NCBI GenBank assembly: GCA_037957365.1
Contig: JARHVA010000224.1
Location: 630,001-694,000, forward strand
Origin: Torreya grandis
Lineage: Eukaryota > Streptophyta > Pinopsida > Cupressales > Taxaceae
Direction: 5' to 3'
Length of the DNA stretch: 64,000 nt
In this document: positions 34,022 through 45,717 of the stretch, one piece after another
How positions within the stretch are numbered: the stretch's first letter is position 1
How the letters are laid out: the number at the start of each line of letters is the position of its first letter
The notes under the pieces: generated by a model
Database searches by the model: none
What the model was told of the DNA's origin: nothing
The model's input: the letters and a program-made list of their open reading frames with translations, nothing else
Program-made: the position numbers and the translations under genes

Positions 34022-37000
34022 TGGAATAAAAATAAATGATGGTGGGGGTAGGTGAATAATTTTATTCAAAAAATTCATTTAATTCCACTTAAGCATAAAT
34101 GAACCATTCATACAAATATGAACATCTATTAAATCATATGTAACCATACAAGATCATGAAACAAGATAACACATTACATATGTGGTAAACCCTCAAGAGG
34201 AAGAAAACCCATTGATCTATAAAAATTTACTATAGTATTATAACATAAAAAATAATATTTATTGAAACACCAACCCCATATGGATCAACAACCCCAACTA
34301 TCCAAGCACCCACTCAACTAGACTTTAGTAAGCACTAACTTGCAAGGAGAAACCAACCCTCTAGATGACTCAACACCAACTCAGCCACTCAATTGATTTG
34401 ATCACATTTAGAAAAATATTTTAGTTTAACAATATGTTTATCAACCAATAGATGATGGCAACTTATTCAAAATTTCTCATTCTTCTATCCCTCTCAAGCT
34501 GCTTTCTAGGCTTCTTCACTCATATAGGTCTCTTCAAGATAGATTAGGTCATATGACCTTAATATTCATCTATATTACCCATGTTATATCTTCATGATAG
34601 TTTATATACACCCCTATTATGGTATAAAATACCTCCTTCATCTCTTTAATGTGTTATTTCCTTCACTTACACTCTCTAATTCTTTAACTCCCAGTTAAGG
34701 TTAAAAATCCTTGTTCTTATATAGTCCTCTTGATCATACACATATTGGTTGTCCACACACACTTTATCACTTATATTGGACATAGAATAGGCCTTAGGAA
34801 ACATTAAAATTAAAAATAAATAATTACATTAGGTATTCCATAAGTCAAAATAGACCAAATCCTTCTTTAGGTCTCATGGTGACCTAATTCCATTAGGCCT
34901 ACTTTATGACACATTACCTTATGACCTCTTGGAACAATCTAAACCTATATACACAACAATTTTTTTTTATAAAACAATAAAATATTCCTTATACAATTTT
35001 TTTTTTATCACAATGACACCTTTTATGTCCAACCACCTCTTGAAACACTCTATTAGCACTGTTCATATTAGGCCTTTGAACACACATAAAAGTCTGTCTT
35101 GAACAACTATAGATACCACATTATTTAGTTACACAACCATGAAAATAAATCACATAATAAAAACCTAAAATACATAAAAAATTCAACAAGTGTATTATAA
35201 TTCATCAAACAAGGCAAAAATACTCAAAAACACTCCTACAACTTGCTCGCTCAGAACTACCAACTAGCTTAAAAAACTAGTCAAGATGAACTTGACTTTA
35301 AACACTTGAAAAAGGATTTAAAATGACTAATAATAAATTTAAATTATCCTTTAGAATAATTATAAAAACATAACATACAAAAATGATAAGCTCTAAAATC
35401 AAATATTGGTCTTGCAGATCAATCTCCTGACCTTATATCACATAGTCTTGCATGAACCAGACAAGCCATTTTGACTTCAAATTTTCAATCTATTACACTA
35501 AATTAAAATATTTATAAAAACATGAATGGGAATTTAAATTCATAAAAAGTAACACCATATTCATTATATACTTCAACTCAAGGTATAGAGCCTCAAACTC
35601 ATCACTACAACTTTCTTACTCAAAGCTCCTAGTTTACCTTAAAGCACAATCATGGTGATATTGACCTTCAAAACCTGTATGACCAATTTAAAATAATTCC
35701 TATAAATCAACATGATCATATGACATATATATAACATATTCAAATATAAACATCATATGTTCTAGTAGCAACTATTGATCTTATAGACCAATTTATTAAC
35801 CTCACTATACATAGTCCTAATAAAACAATAGACAATCCATTTTGGCTTCAATAAATAACCCACTTTCACCAAATATAAAACCTTATAAAAATAATGTATA
35901 GGAAATTAAAGTCATAAAAAACACCACATTAACTCCAATGCATTACCCCTTCATTAAATCACATCAAAAACCACCTTTTCACACTACCTGGGTTTTGCAC
36001 TATTCTTCTTCATTTGGCTTGCTAGCAACTAGCCAACTTGGAACACCAATTTTACACACCTAAAAAATAAAACCTATCCATAAACCTTCACAGACATAAA
36101 ATAAATGTCTCAAACTTTATCCTTCATCCATTTTCATACTTTGACTTGGCCAACTCTTATTTCTATAATAAATCTCTGAGAAATTAGCACTTTCTTATAG
36201 GGTCTACTCATATACCTGACAACTCAATCACACCTAGAGGTTCCTTGGATAGTTTAATGCAACATAAAATCACTTTTATAGCCATACCAATCCATCCTGA
36301 TCACCTTTGAGCAATAACTTCAACATCAGGTCTTTATTAGGGTTCTAAGAGGGTTTAAACTTGTCTACAGTGTTAAAATCATTCATAAAGAATATCCCAT
36401 CAATCTAAAAACTAATTAATATAATTTTTATCTAGGACCCTTACCCATATACCACGAATATCTTATGTTACCATACAGAGGTTTGATGTGGTAATGATCA
36501 CAAGAATAATCTTCTTAGGTAGATAAACCTTCATTTTGTGCACTCGAGAGACCTTAGAACACATTTTCATGCCTTATCCTTTAAAACTTGACCTTAGAAT
36601 TAATTAATAAGATTAAAAAAACTTGACTCACCTTTGTAAATTCTCACCTACTCACACTTACCTTGAAAAATGATCTTGATATTGCATTAGGCTACACTCT
36701 CTTTCTATACCATAGTCTTAATACCTTACTAATCCTTGAAATGAACTTCATTCCTATTTCCATGCTATAAATACCTCATTTTAATGCTAAATATCTCAAT
36801 ATAATCCCATAAAACTTCTCTCATACTTAAACACTACCATACATCCTTCACATGCCATGATAACAAATCATGGTATCTCATTCAACCAGGTAGGGTCTAG
36901 GACTAGTCTAGTTTTAGACTTGGACTGAAGGTCTTACCCCTATATACTCACCTTGAAAATATCCTTTATTCCTTTACACCTTGCTCAAAATCCTTACATT

Positions 37001-37780
37001 CTCCTCAAATAATGTCATACCTCTACACATACATATTCATGCTCACCATGAACATGCCTCTTCATGACATGAATATGCTTTATATGTATTGTACCTTCCA
37101 TACTTGACCCCTACCAATGATTTAAGACATTAATTTTCTTCAAATTATCTCATGCCTATGTCATTCATCTCACCAACTATGCTCATACCTTCTCACAAGG
37201 TCTCTTAAATCCATGACTTGTGTCATGACTAGGATTCTTAATCATTTGACACTTGACACACTAACTTGTACTCATGTTGATCTCAATGATATAACTTAAG
37301 TTGACATAAGAACACTCTTAAAACATTAATCTCATATCACTACTCTCATACAACAACACTCTTACAAGCTTTTTGGCATAACTCACTGCCAACTACACTG
37401 ACCTTGCTCTCAATAACACCCTTGCAAACCTACTTATCATCATACCTTCACAAGAACCTTCTCATATCACACTGCAACACTCTTTCATGACCTTATTTAA
37501 CTATTATTGATCTCTCACAACTTTCTTCTATGGAACTTTGACACATCATATAGTCAACTGACCTTGATCATCTAGACATGAGCATCAAAATAACTACTTG
37601 AAATCAACCTCATTCACCATGATTACACTCTCTCTTATAGAAACAACACTCACTATGTTGGCATAAGAACTCATCATACACATACCTCAAAAATTACTTG
37701 ACCATGCACCTTCATAAGAACCTTTGACATTAATGACAACATCAATTCTAAAACATAACAATCAATGACAATGCTCAACA
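34022..37780 (-). repeat. Family H LTR2, 3.76 kb
   Basis: It starts TGGAAT five bases after a PBS and ends GCTCAACA followed by a PPT (minus strand AAAGGGAGAGAA, 37781-37792). It serves as 5' LTR for interior 1 and 3' LTR for interior 2. Confidence 0.8.
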
Positions 37781-39982
37781 TTCTCTCCCTTTGTCATTGA
37801 TAACAAACACACTTAGAAAACTATGTCAACCACTCTTTATGGAAACCATACCATAGATATGGCTCTTGTATTTGCTTTCCATTTTTGATCTTTCTCCCCC
37901 TTTGACATTAATGACAAAGGGTGTATCACACTTTCTCCCCTTGAGTTGATACTACCTCTTAAAGACACTAGATAACACACATTATTCAGAAACTATGGCA
38001 ACCAACCATGGAAAACACTCTTAGAAACTTCTCTCAATTAGGTCACTTCTCCCTCATTCTAAACTATCTTCCCTTTTTAGATCATTTTCCTAGTTGGTCC
38101 ATCAAAAACTCAACAAACAGAATCTATGAAGTATCTCAGACACATGCTCCCTTTAACTCCATGTATACCTCTATTCTAAAATCAAAAGTAACCACTCTCT
38201 TGACAAAGAACTCAAAGCTACCAAGCTCTCCCTTAGACCAGTTGTATCTCTTTTAAATGAAATATAACTCAAGATCACTTACCTTCCTTTATATGGCTGA
38301 AGAATATGAAACTCTTGATCACTCAATAGGTTACCACACTCTTAACACCAACTACATAATTAGGGACTCCACCTTTGTCTTCACAACTCAACACATGAGT
38401 CAATAGGAATCTTAAACCATCCTCATCTTCCAATCAATCATCTTGACACCAATACCCCTTATTAACATAGATCAAGCTAAACTACTCACATAGAAAGATA
38501 CCAAAATATTACCTCTTATATACCAATTGATTACACTTTAACCCCAAATACCTGATATTAACTTTAGATCTCTCATCATGCTACCTACTATACTTCAAAA
38601 TTTAGAACTACCAACATAGGAATGGATAATGTCCATCTTCATCTCTTGCTTACAACAAAGACAACCTAGAATTTTCTTAAGATACAACCTTCTTTGACTA
38701 CAACCTCATGCTTCTACTGATAGACAAATGTATCCATGAAGCTTAATGGAGCCACCCCTTTTCATAGTTCACTAAAAAACCATGAACTTAGGACATTCTA
38801 AAATCTCTAATCAACTCTTCTCATCCATGTTTAAATCATGAGACTGATAGTCTCTATTTATAATCCACTTAGGATTGATTTAAGAAATTGAGTTATCCAC
38901 CTTTTCATCTTTCTTCTCTTTGACTATCTTGTTAGTAGATGCAGATAAAAAGTGTTCTTGACATTTTTTTCACTTTTGATCCTTGCTCTACCTCAAAAAA
39001 TAGTCCAACTTGGTTTATGGACTAATCATAAATCACTTTGACTTTATTTATCTTCAATACCTTGGTTTGATCTTTCTCTTGCACTTCAGGAGTTTCAACC
39101 CTCACTTTTCATTTAGCACTCTTCTTCAATGAGATAAACTTGATCTTGTCTCCTTTAGTATTTTTTTCTTTCTCTACCTTCTCCATAAGATCTAACTTCT
39201 TGATCCACCTCTTATTTGCATAACTAAACACCTTCATGTCTTGACAAATCTTCCTCAAATGCCTCATCTTGTAGTCCCTTGCAATATGACTAGTTTTTTG
39301 GCATTTGAAACAAACACAAATATTATACTTGCCTCTTGATTGATCACTCCTCCCATAGTCCCATGATAACTTATCCTTTGAGACCATTCTAAAATCACTT
39401 ACTCTATGACCAAAGATATGACAAGAAAAATATTAAGTATTGAAAGAATTGTAATACCTTATAGCATTGGGTAGCCTGATTAGTCTCTTCATGTTAAATT
39501 TTAAGTTGGTGCTCTTGACTTGTTTTGGCTTCTCACGATCTTTCTAAACCTTGTTCATATTTTATATGAGATGTTTATACTCAAACTTCAATGAAACTAG
39601 CTTTATATTCAACTGATCATACTCAACTTCTTTTGATATGAACTTTGTATTGACACCTTCTCACTAATTTTTGAGATCCTTGATGATCTTCTCATCCCTT
39701 TTAGCTTTTTTGATCTAGTCATTCTTCAAGGTACATATTTATTACTTAAAATCCTTGACCATAGATCTCAACTCATGATTTATCTTATTTTGGTGCTTTG
39801 AATCATCTAGGTTACTTATTATATTATCTTCACAGTTTACTTTAGCTTCTCCTTCTTCACTATCATAGTAGACTTATTCATCATACATGTTGTCTTCATG
39901 ATCACTAGACATCTTGTGCTTCTTAGGATCACCTTAAAGCTCTTAGGCCTACTTCAAAGGACCAAAATATTATACAAATTAT
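37781..39982 (-). mobile_element. Family H interior 2
   Basis: It is paralogous to 31802-34021. The PPT at 37781-37792 is clear; the PBS position (about 39965-39977) is badly decayed. Its only recognisable content is the gag-like frame at about 38900-39912. Confidence 0.75.
38900..39912 (-). pseudogene. Gag-like zinc-knuckle protein remnant (H, copy 2)
   Basis: The start is at 39910-39912 (MSSDHEDNMYDE, then a stop). The open part at 39109-39387 carries CFKCQKTSHIARDY, a CX2CX4HX4C zinc knuckle with the last Cys changed to Tyr, followed by a lysine-rich tail. Just upstream, YFSCHIFGHRVSDF looks like a second degenerate knuckle. It is better preserved than copy 1, and together they show that two knuckles and no pol is the family pattern. 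Confidence 0.65.
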
Positions 39983-40138
39983 TAGAAGAAAAATAACTTT
40001 TTTTGGGGGGGGGGGGGGCGGCATGAAACAATGTCTTTAAAACATTCATTCAATTCCACTTAAGCATACATGAACCATTCATACAAACATGGACATGTAG
40101 AAAAGCATATTCAACCATAAAATATCATGAAAAAATAT
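39983..40138 (-). repeat. Family H LTR3, left part
   Basis: It aligns with the first 155 bp of LTR1 and LTR2. It contains a T8-G14 run where LTR1 has GGGGATTGGGGTTAGGGGG. It is cut at 40138 by element I and resumes at 45723. Confidence 0.8.
40005..40018 (+). repeat. G14 homopolymer
   Basis: Fourteen consecutive G residues preceded by a T run. The matching place in LTR1 and LTR2 is G-rich but interrupted. Length may be uncertain from sequencing. Confidence 0.85.
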
Positions 40139-40811
40139 TGTTAGGAACTTGGAGTATAATTGATTACTTTTGTATGAGCAACTAAACACGAAATTGAACC
40201 AGAAGTAATAAGTAACTAGAAATTAGAAATAGCAAATAATAGGAGATACAAGAAACAACCAATCTTGTATTAAACTCTTCTAGAATACAATGAAGAAATC
40301 TCAATCTTCCCACACCTCTTGGGTGTACAATATTTCTCTCAAGATTTCTCTCTCTCAATCAATTACAATCAACTCAATAACCAAGTTGTTATTCCCTTGC
40401 TTCAGCTGATCTTCTTGATCTTGCACCTTACAGATCTAATTGACCTTGCTTACTTGCTTCCTTACAATACATGCCCCATGGGTCTCTTAAATATGATCCA
40501 AAGCATACAATAATTAGAAACATAGACTCAAGACTAAAATTAGTCTTTACATGCAAACACTTTGTCCATGCTAAAATTAAAACAAATCTAATTCTGGAAA
40601 CACATGCAAATGCACACACACACACATAGGTGATCGACGCCAGTTGCTGTCGGTCTACATATGATCGACATCAGCCGATCCCTAACTGATGTTGGTCAGA
40701 TCTAAACCATGCCTGACCAATGTCAGTGATACTGTCGATGCTGGTGACTGTGTTAGTCCAGCAACCTTTGCCTGAACTCAATAGTGAAGCTTTTAGCTCC
40801 ACAACTTAACA
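40139..40811 (-). repeat. 3' LTR of element I
   Basis: TGTTAGGAACTTGG at the left end and CTTAACA at the right. It contains a cluster of GACCGATGTC-like motifs at about 40630-40750 and a CA run at 40614-40626. Confidence 0.9.
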
Positions 40812-40822
40812 ATCTCCCACTT
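40812..40822 (-). other. Polypurine tract of element I
   Basis: The minus strand reads AAGTGGGAGAT directly before the LTR start TGTTAAG. Confidence 0.8.
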
Positions 40823-40924
40823 AGAGATAAATAGCTGCACCTATACATGTACAACAACATCCTCTATCTTATTTCTCTAGCTTGTTTCTCCCTCTTCAAG
40901 TTCAATCTTGAGGACCAAAAAAAT

Positions 40925-41380
40925 TTGAATGAAGATTAAACTTCTCCTTTGTTACCAACTTTGTTAACATATTTACAGGGTTCTTATCCATATGGATCTT
41001 TTCCAACTTCAACTGTCCATCCTCCAATACCTGTCAAATGAAGTGGTACCTAAGCTGTATATGTTTGGTTCTTGAATGAAAGGCTGAATTCTTTGCCAAA
41101 TGAATTACACTTTGACTATCACTGTATAATCTGCAACTCTCTTGCTCCTTTCCCAACTCTTCCATGAACCGTGTCATCCATATCATTTCCTTGCTAGCCT
41201 CTGTGACTGCAATGTATTTTTCCTCTGTAGTAGACAGGGCAACAACCTTCTGCAACTTTGAAATCTAGCTAACCACCGTTCCACCAATAGTGAACACATA
41301 TCTTGTGGTGCTTCTCCTGCCATCTAAGTCACCTGCCATATCTGAATCTACATACCCATGTAGATAAATTCTTGACCCTG
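40925..41380 (-). pseudogene. RNase H of element I
   Basis: It begins with a GYVDSDMAGDLDGRRSTT-like block at about 41310-41370, then VVALSTTEEKYIAVTEA (normally EAEY), RLYSDSQSVIHLAKN and RTKHIQLRYHFI in the open frame 41034-41255. The C-terminal tail runs to the PPT. The Asp, Glu and Asp metal-binding positions look kept, but a stop and frame breaks separate it from RT. Confidence 0.8.
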
Positions 41381-42425
41381 CATAGCATAAATACCTGCTA
41401 CTGGTCCCTCTCAGATATCTGAGAATCCACTGAATTGCTTTCTAGTGTTCCTTTCCTAGATTGGCCATAACTTGCTGATAACTCCCACTGCTTGGGCAAT
41501 ATCAGGTCTAGTACATATCATTGCATATATTAAGCTCCCAACTACTGAAGCATATGGAACTTTGCTCATGTACTCAACCTCATCATGTGATTTAGGACAT
41601 TATTCTTTGCTCAACTTGAAGTGTCCAGCCATAGGTGTGCTTACTGATTTTGCATCCTGCATATAGAACCTCTCCAACACCTTATTCACATAATCCTCTT
41701 GAGACAAAATCAGCCTGTGATTTTTTCTGTCTCTCTTAATACTCATGCCAAGGATTTTCTTTGCTGCTCCTAAATCGTTCATGGCAAATGTGTGAGCTAA
41801 TTTTACCTTTAGGTCAGTAATTACCTGCATGTGTGAACCTGCAACAAGCATATCATCTACATACATCAATAGGATAATATAACTACCATTATCTAATCTG
41901 GTAAAATAAACACGATGGTCATATTGACATTTACTAAAGCCATGCTCTGTCATAAACCTATCAAACCTTAAATACCACTATATTGGAGCTTGCTTAAGAC
42001 CATATAAGCTTTTATTCAACCTACACACAAGTTTCTCTTTACATTTGACCTCAAAACCTTCTAGCTAATCCATATATATCTCTTCATCCAAATCTCCATG
42101 AAGAAATGTTGTCTTAACATCAAGCTGCTCAAGATGCAAATCCTCAATAGCAACTAAAGACAATACAATCCAAATAGAAGTCATCTTTACTACAAGAGAA
42201 AAGATTTCACCAAAGTCAATACCTAGTTTTTGTGCAAATCCCTTTACTACCAACCTGGCCTTATGTCTCATTTGTCCATTCTCTCCTTCCTTTAACCTGT
42301 ATACCCATTTGTTTTTTAGTGATTTCTTTCCGGCTGGAAACTCAACCAAATCCCACATTTAGTTCTTTTCTAAGAAATCAATTTCCTCATTCATGCCATG
42401 CTCCCACTATTTCTTAGATTCTACT
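41381..42425 (-). pseudogene. Reverse transcriptase of element I
   Basis: Two large open pieces. At 42065-42358: WDLVEFPAGKKSLKNKWVY, RHKARLVVKGF, DFGEIFSLVVKM and LDVKTTFLHGDLDEEIYM. At 41600-41953: YDHRVYF, an intact YVDDMLVAG catalytic box with the box codons at 41852-41863, and DLGAAKKILGM. Between them SLYGLKQAP is visible with a stop. YAMICTRPDIAQAVGV follows at about 41500. It is clearly copia RT (RVT_2) of the Tnt1/Tork group; stops near 41599, 41990 and 42064 inactivate it. Confidence 0.9.
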
Positions 42426-42800
42426 TGCATTGCCTCATCAAAACTTTCTGGTTCTCCACCATTAGTGAGCAACATATAGTATAAAGAAGGGGAATAAAAA
42501 ATTAGAGGTTTACTTACCCTTTCAGTCCTCCTTATGGGCATTTGAGACTCATTTACAGCTTGCTATCTGCCCAAATTCTCTGTTAGTGACTGATCCCAGT
42601 CAACTCTCAGTCTGTACCTGACCGACGTCAGTTCCACCTGACCGACCTGACCGATGTTGGTTACTGTCTGACCGACGTCGGTTCCTACTTGACCGCTAAC
42701 GTTAGTTACCTGACCAACATCAGTATTTGTGTTTTCCTGTGAGTGATGATTTTTACCCGCGAGCTCATTTTGGATCATTACCTCATCCAAATCAAGATTG
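42426..42800 (-). pseudogene. Integrase-RT linker of element I with TDVGQ repeats
   Basis: The open frame 42563-42790 encodes a low-complexity linker with repeated TDVGQ / TNIGQVGQ units. At DNA level these come from imperfect copies of the 12-base palindrome ACCGACGTCGGT (perfect at 42671-42682, near-perfect at 42621, 42650 and 42713). Similar motifs lie in both LTRs. Linkers here are normally variable and acidic; a repeat array shared with the LTR is unusual. Confidence 0.7.
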
Positions 42801-43600
42801 CCCTACTCAAAATTATTTAGCCTCTTGAGCTGATAACTGTATATCACCTTCTCATTGAAAACTATATCACAGCTTCTAATAATTTTGTTAGTTTCTAAAT
42901 CCCACAATCAGAATCTAAAATCTCCAAAGCCATAACCAATGAAAGTGCACTGCATAGATTTAGCATCCAACTTCTTTCTATTTTATTTATCAACGTGCAC
43001 AAAAGCTTCAAAAATAAAAACTTTGAGAAATGAAAGATCTACCTTTTTACCTGTCCAAGCCTCTTCTGAGATTCCACCATCCAGAGCAGTAGGAGGTCCT
43101 CTACTAATCAGGTAAACCGTAGTATCTACAACTTCTACCCAAAACTTTAAGGGCAAACCAACATGCAACCTCATGCTCCGTGCACGCTCCATTATTATTC
43201 TGTTAATCCTTTTATCAACTCCATTTTGCTGAGGTGCCCTTGGAACTATCCTTTCCCTGTGTATTCCACTCATAGAACAATAACTATTGAATTTATTGTT
43301 GTAGTACTCACCACCATTGTCAGATCTAAGGCACTTCAATCTCAAACCTGTTTCATTCTCAACCAAAGCTTTCCATTTCTTAAATGTGTCAAAAACATTA
43401 GATTTCCTCTTTATGCAATAAACCCATACCTTTCTTGTAGCATCATCAATGAAAAAAACATAATACTGTGATCCTCCAATAGAAGCTACCTGAGATGGTC
43501 CCCACATGTCTGTGTGAACAAGCTCTAACTTGTGCTCCTTCTTTGTTGACCCAGTCTTGAGAAACCTCACTTTCTTCTATTTCTCAAAAATACAGTGCTC
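42801..43600 (-). pseudogene. Integrase of element I
   Basis: The open frame 42983-43570 holds the core: LELVHTDMWGPSQVASIGGSQY (first catalytic Asp), FIDDATRKVWVYCIK, CLRSDNGGEY (second Asp, near 43310-43330), and PQQNGVDKRINR where the catalytic Glu is replaced by Lys (codon 43211-43213). FWVEVVDTTVYLI and an AWTGKKVDLSFLKVF block follow, then after a stop KLDAKSMQCTFIGYGFGDF. The order is normal. The Glu-to-Lys change alone would abolish strand transfer. Confidence 0.9.
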
Positions 43601-44110
43601 ACAGAAATCTAGATCTATGCTTTTCAAATCTGAAAGATTACCTTTTGACTTAATAACATTCATTCCCTTCTTACTCATGTGACCAAGCCTATAGTGCCAC
43701 ATCTTTGCATCTACATCTGAAGTAGATAAAATAGAAGGAGAATAATCAGTAACACAAGTAGATAGATAAAGTGTACCTACTCTCTTACCTCTTGCTAATA
43801 CAAGTGCAACCTTGGAAACTTTCCAAGATTTTGCTATGAGAGTTACTGTGCAACCCTCATCACCCAAATTTCTTGTAGAAATTAGATTCTTCTTCAAGAT
43901 GGGTACATGCATGACATATTTCAACACCCATGTGTTGCCATTCTACAATTTCAGCTACACTTTTCCTTTGCCAACAATTTGACAAGGCTCACCATCCCCT
44001 AAATAAACTTTTCCAAAATCTCCATGGACATAATCATTGAAAAATTTTCTATTTGGGGTTGCATGGAAAGAAGCACCAAAATCTAAAACCCATGATTCTA
44101 CTTGACTATC
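43577..44110 (-). pseudogene. Protease and GAG pre-integrase of element I
   Basis: The protease active site reads WVLDFGASFHATPNR near 44050-44100, with DSG changed to DFG. Open frame 43577-43927 continues with YVMHVPILKKNLISTRNLGDEG, LVLARGKRVGTLYL, then pre-integrase MWHYRLGHMSKKGMNVIKSKG and the DFCEHC zinc pair. A stop at about 43574-43576 separates it from integrase. This module links protease to integrase in copia polyproteins. Confidence 0.85.
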
Positions 44111-44944
44111 CAAAGAAAATATAAGAGCATCCTATGCAACAATACCTACAACGTTTGCTTCTTTATTACTTTCTTGCTAATTTTCTTTGTTATCCTTCAA
44201 CCAATAATCTTTCTTTTCATGCCCTTTCTTTCCACAATTCCAGCAGATTATACCTCCATTTCTGGATTTGGATCTCCTTCCCATCTTTGACCTTGATTTC
44301 CTTTGCTTTCCCTTCTCTCTTTGCCTTCCCCTACTTTCAATACTTAAAGCATCACCTGATGTTTCCCTTGTGCTTTTCTTGCAAATTTATTCATTCAAGA
44401 TTACACTAACAACATCCTCAACTTTTAAGATATTTTAAGTAGATGCAGTATTGCTAACTACCATTACCAAGCTATGCCAGCTTTCAGGTAAAGAGCATAA
44501 GATTAAGATAGCCTTAATTTCATCATCAAAAACTATTTTGACTAAATTTAACTGATTTACAATTTCATGGAAATCATTAAGATAACTATATACAGATCCA
44601 CCTTCTTGCATTTGCAAACTAAATAATTGATTCATAAGATATACCTTATTCGAAGCTGAGGGTTTTTCATATAAGTTTTCCAGAGTATCTATTAACTCTA
44701 CCATTGTCTTTTCCTGTGATAAATTAGAAATCACAAAAGATGTCAGGCTCAATCTTATAGATCCCAGAGCCTTTCTATCAAGAACATTCCATTCTTCATC
44801 TTGCATATCTGTGGGCTTACTTGAAACCCCACCCAATGGTAAAAATAGATCTTTCTGATATAGATAATCTTCTATCTGCATCCTCCATAATTGATAATTC
44901 TTGCCATTGAATTTCTCCATTCTTAGTTTACTTTCTTCTGCCAT
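44111..44944 (-). pseudogene. Gag of element I
   Basis: The start ATG is at 44942-44944 (MAEESKLRMEKFNG), chosen because the family starts just before the KFNGxNYxxW block; the open frame extends 19 codons further upstream without homology. The N-terminal gag domain has NYQLWRMQIEDYL, LTSFVISNLS, NKVYLMNQLFSLQM and ILCSLPESW. A stop ends it at 44435. Beyond it a basic stretch and a zinc knuckle CWNCGKKGHEKKDY (last Cys to Tyr) lie at about 44205-44245. Two or three stops interrupt the C-terminal part. Confidence 0.9.
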
Positions 44945-45031
44945 TGCTTTGCTCCCACTCAAACAGAAACCCCTATGAGTGAACCTGTAATAAAAAAACA
45001 CTAACCCGCTCTACCACTTGTTAGTGTTCCT

Positions 45032-45044
45032 AGCTCTGATACCA
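45032..45044 (-). other. Primer-binding site of element I
   Basis: The plus strand reads AGCTCTGATACCA, an exact complement of initiator tRNA-Met, two bases before the LTR. Confidence 0.9.
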
Positions 45045-45046
45045 GC

Positions 45047-45717
45047 TGTTAGGAACTTGGAGTACAATTGATTACTTTTGTATAAGCAACTAAACATGGA
45101 ATTGAACTAGAAGTAATAAGTAATTAGAAATCAGAAACAACAAATAATAGGAGATACAAGAAATAACCAATCTTGTATTAAACTCTTCCAGAATACAATG
45201 AAGAAATCTCACTCTTTCCACACCTCTTGGGTGTATAGTATTTTTCTCAAGAGTTCTCTCTCTTAATCAATTACAATCAACTCAATAACCGAGTTGTTAT
45301 TCCCTTGCTTCAGCTGATCTTCTTGATCTTGCACCTTGTAGATCTAATTGGCCTTGCTTACTTGCTTCCTTACAATACATGCCCCATGGGTTTCTTAAAT
45401 AGGATCCAAAGCATACAATAATTAGAAACACAGACTCAAGACTAAAATTAGTCTTTACATACAAACACTCTGTCCATCCTAAAATAAGAACAAATCTAAT
45501 TCTGGAAATGCATGTAAACACACACGCACACATAGGTGACCGATGTCAGTTGCTGTTGATTTGCATATGACCGACATCGACTGATCCCTGATCGATGTCG
45601 ATCAGATCTGAACCATGCCTGACCGATGTCGATGATACTGCCGATGCCGGTGACTATGTTAGTCCAACAACCTTTGCCTGAACTCAATAGTGAAGCTTTT
45701 AACTCCACAACTTAACA
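45047..45717 (-). repeat. 5' LTR of element I
   Basis: It matches 40139-40811. A minus-strand CCTATTTAAGA at about 45392-45403 is the best TATA-box candidate and is nearly kept in the other LTR. A cluster of GACCGATGTCG motifs, richer in CpG than the 3' LTR copy, lies at about 45538-45655, upstream of the TATA candidate in transcription sense. Confidence 0.9.

Larger units (their letters stand above)
40139..45717 (-). mobile_element. Tnt1/Tork-like copia element I, near full length
   Basis: It is 5.58 kb with LTRs of 673 and 671 bp (TGTTA...TAACA), a PBS at 45032-45044, a PPT at 40812-40822, and gag, protease, integrase, RT and RNase H in copia order on the minus strand. The flanks read AATAT (40134-40138) and AAGAT (45718-45722); the same site in the undisturbed H LTRs (about 28195 and 34160) reads AAGAT, so this is the TSD with one later change. 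I count roughly 60 LTR-LTR differences by eye (about 9%), mostly transitions. All genes have stops. Confidence 0.9.

Noticed and set aside
28048..40138. Possibility that the 6-kb periodicity is a satellite or CRISPR-like array
   Set aside because: Each unit has a PBS, a PPT and a gag-like frame, so it is an LTR-element array. No short evenly spaced repeats with unique spacers were seen anywhere.
43163..43471. Plus-strand open frame of 102 codons
   Set aside because: It is the antisense shadow of the integrase frame at 42983-43570.
44102..44409. Two hydrophobic plus-strand open frames resembling membrane peptides
   Set aside because: They are antisense to the gag-protease region of element I; the hydrophobicity comes from reversed lysine codons.
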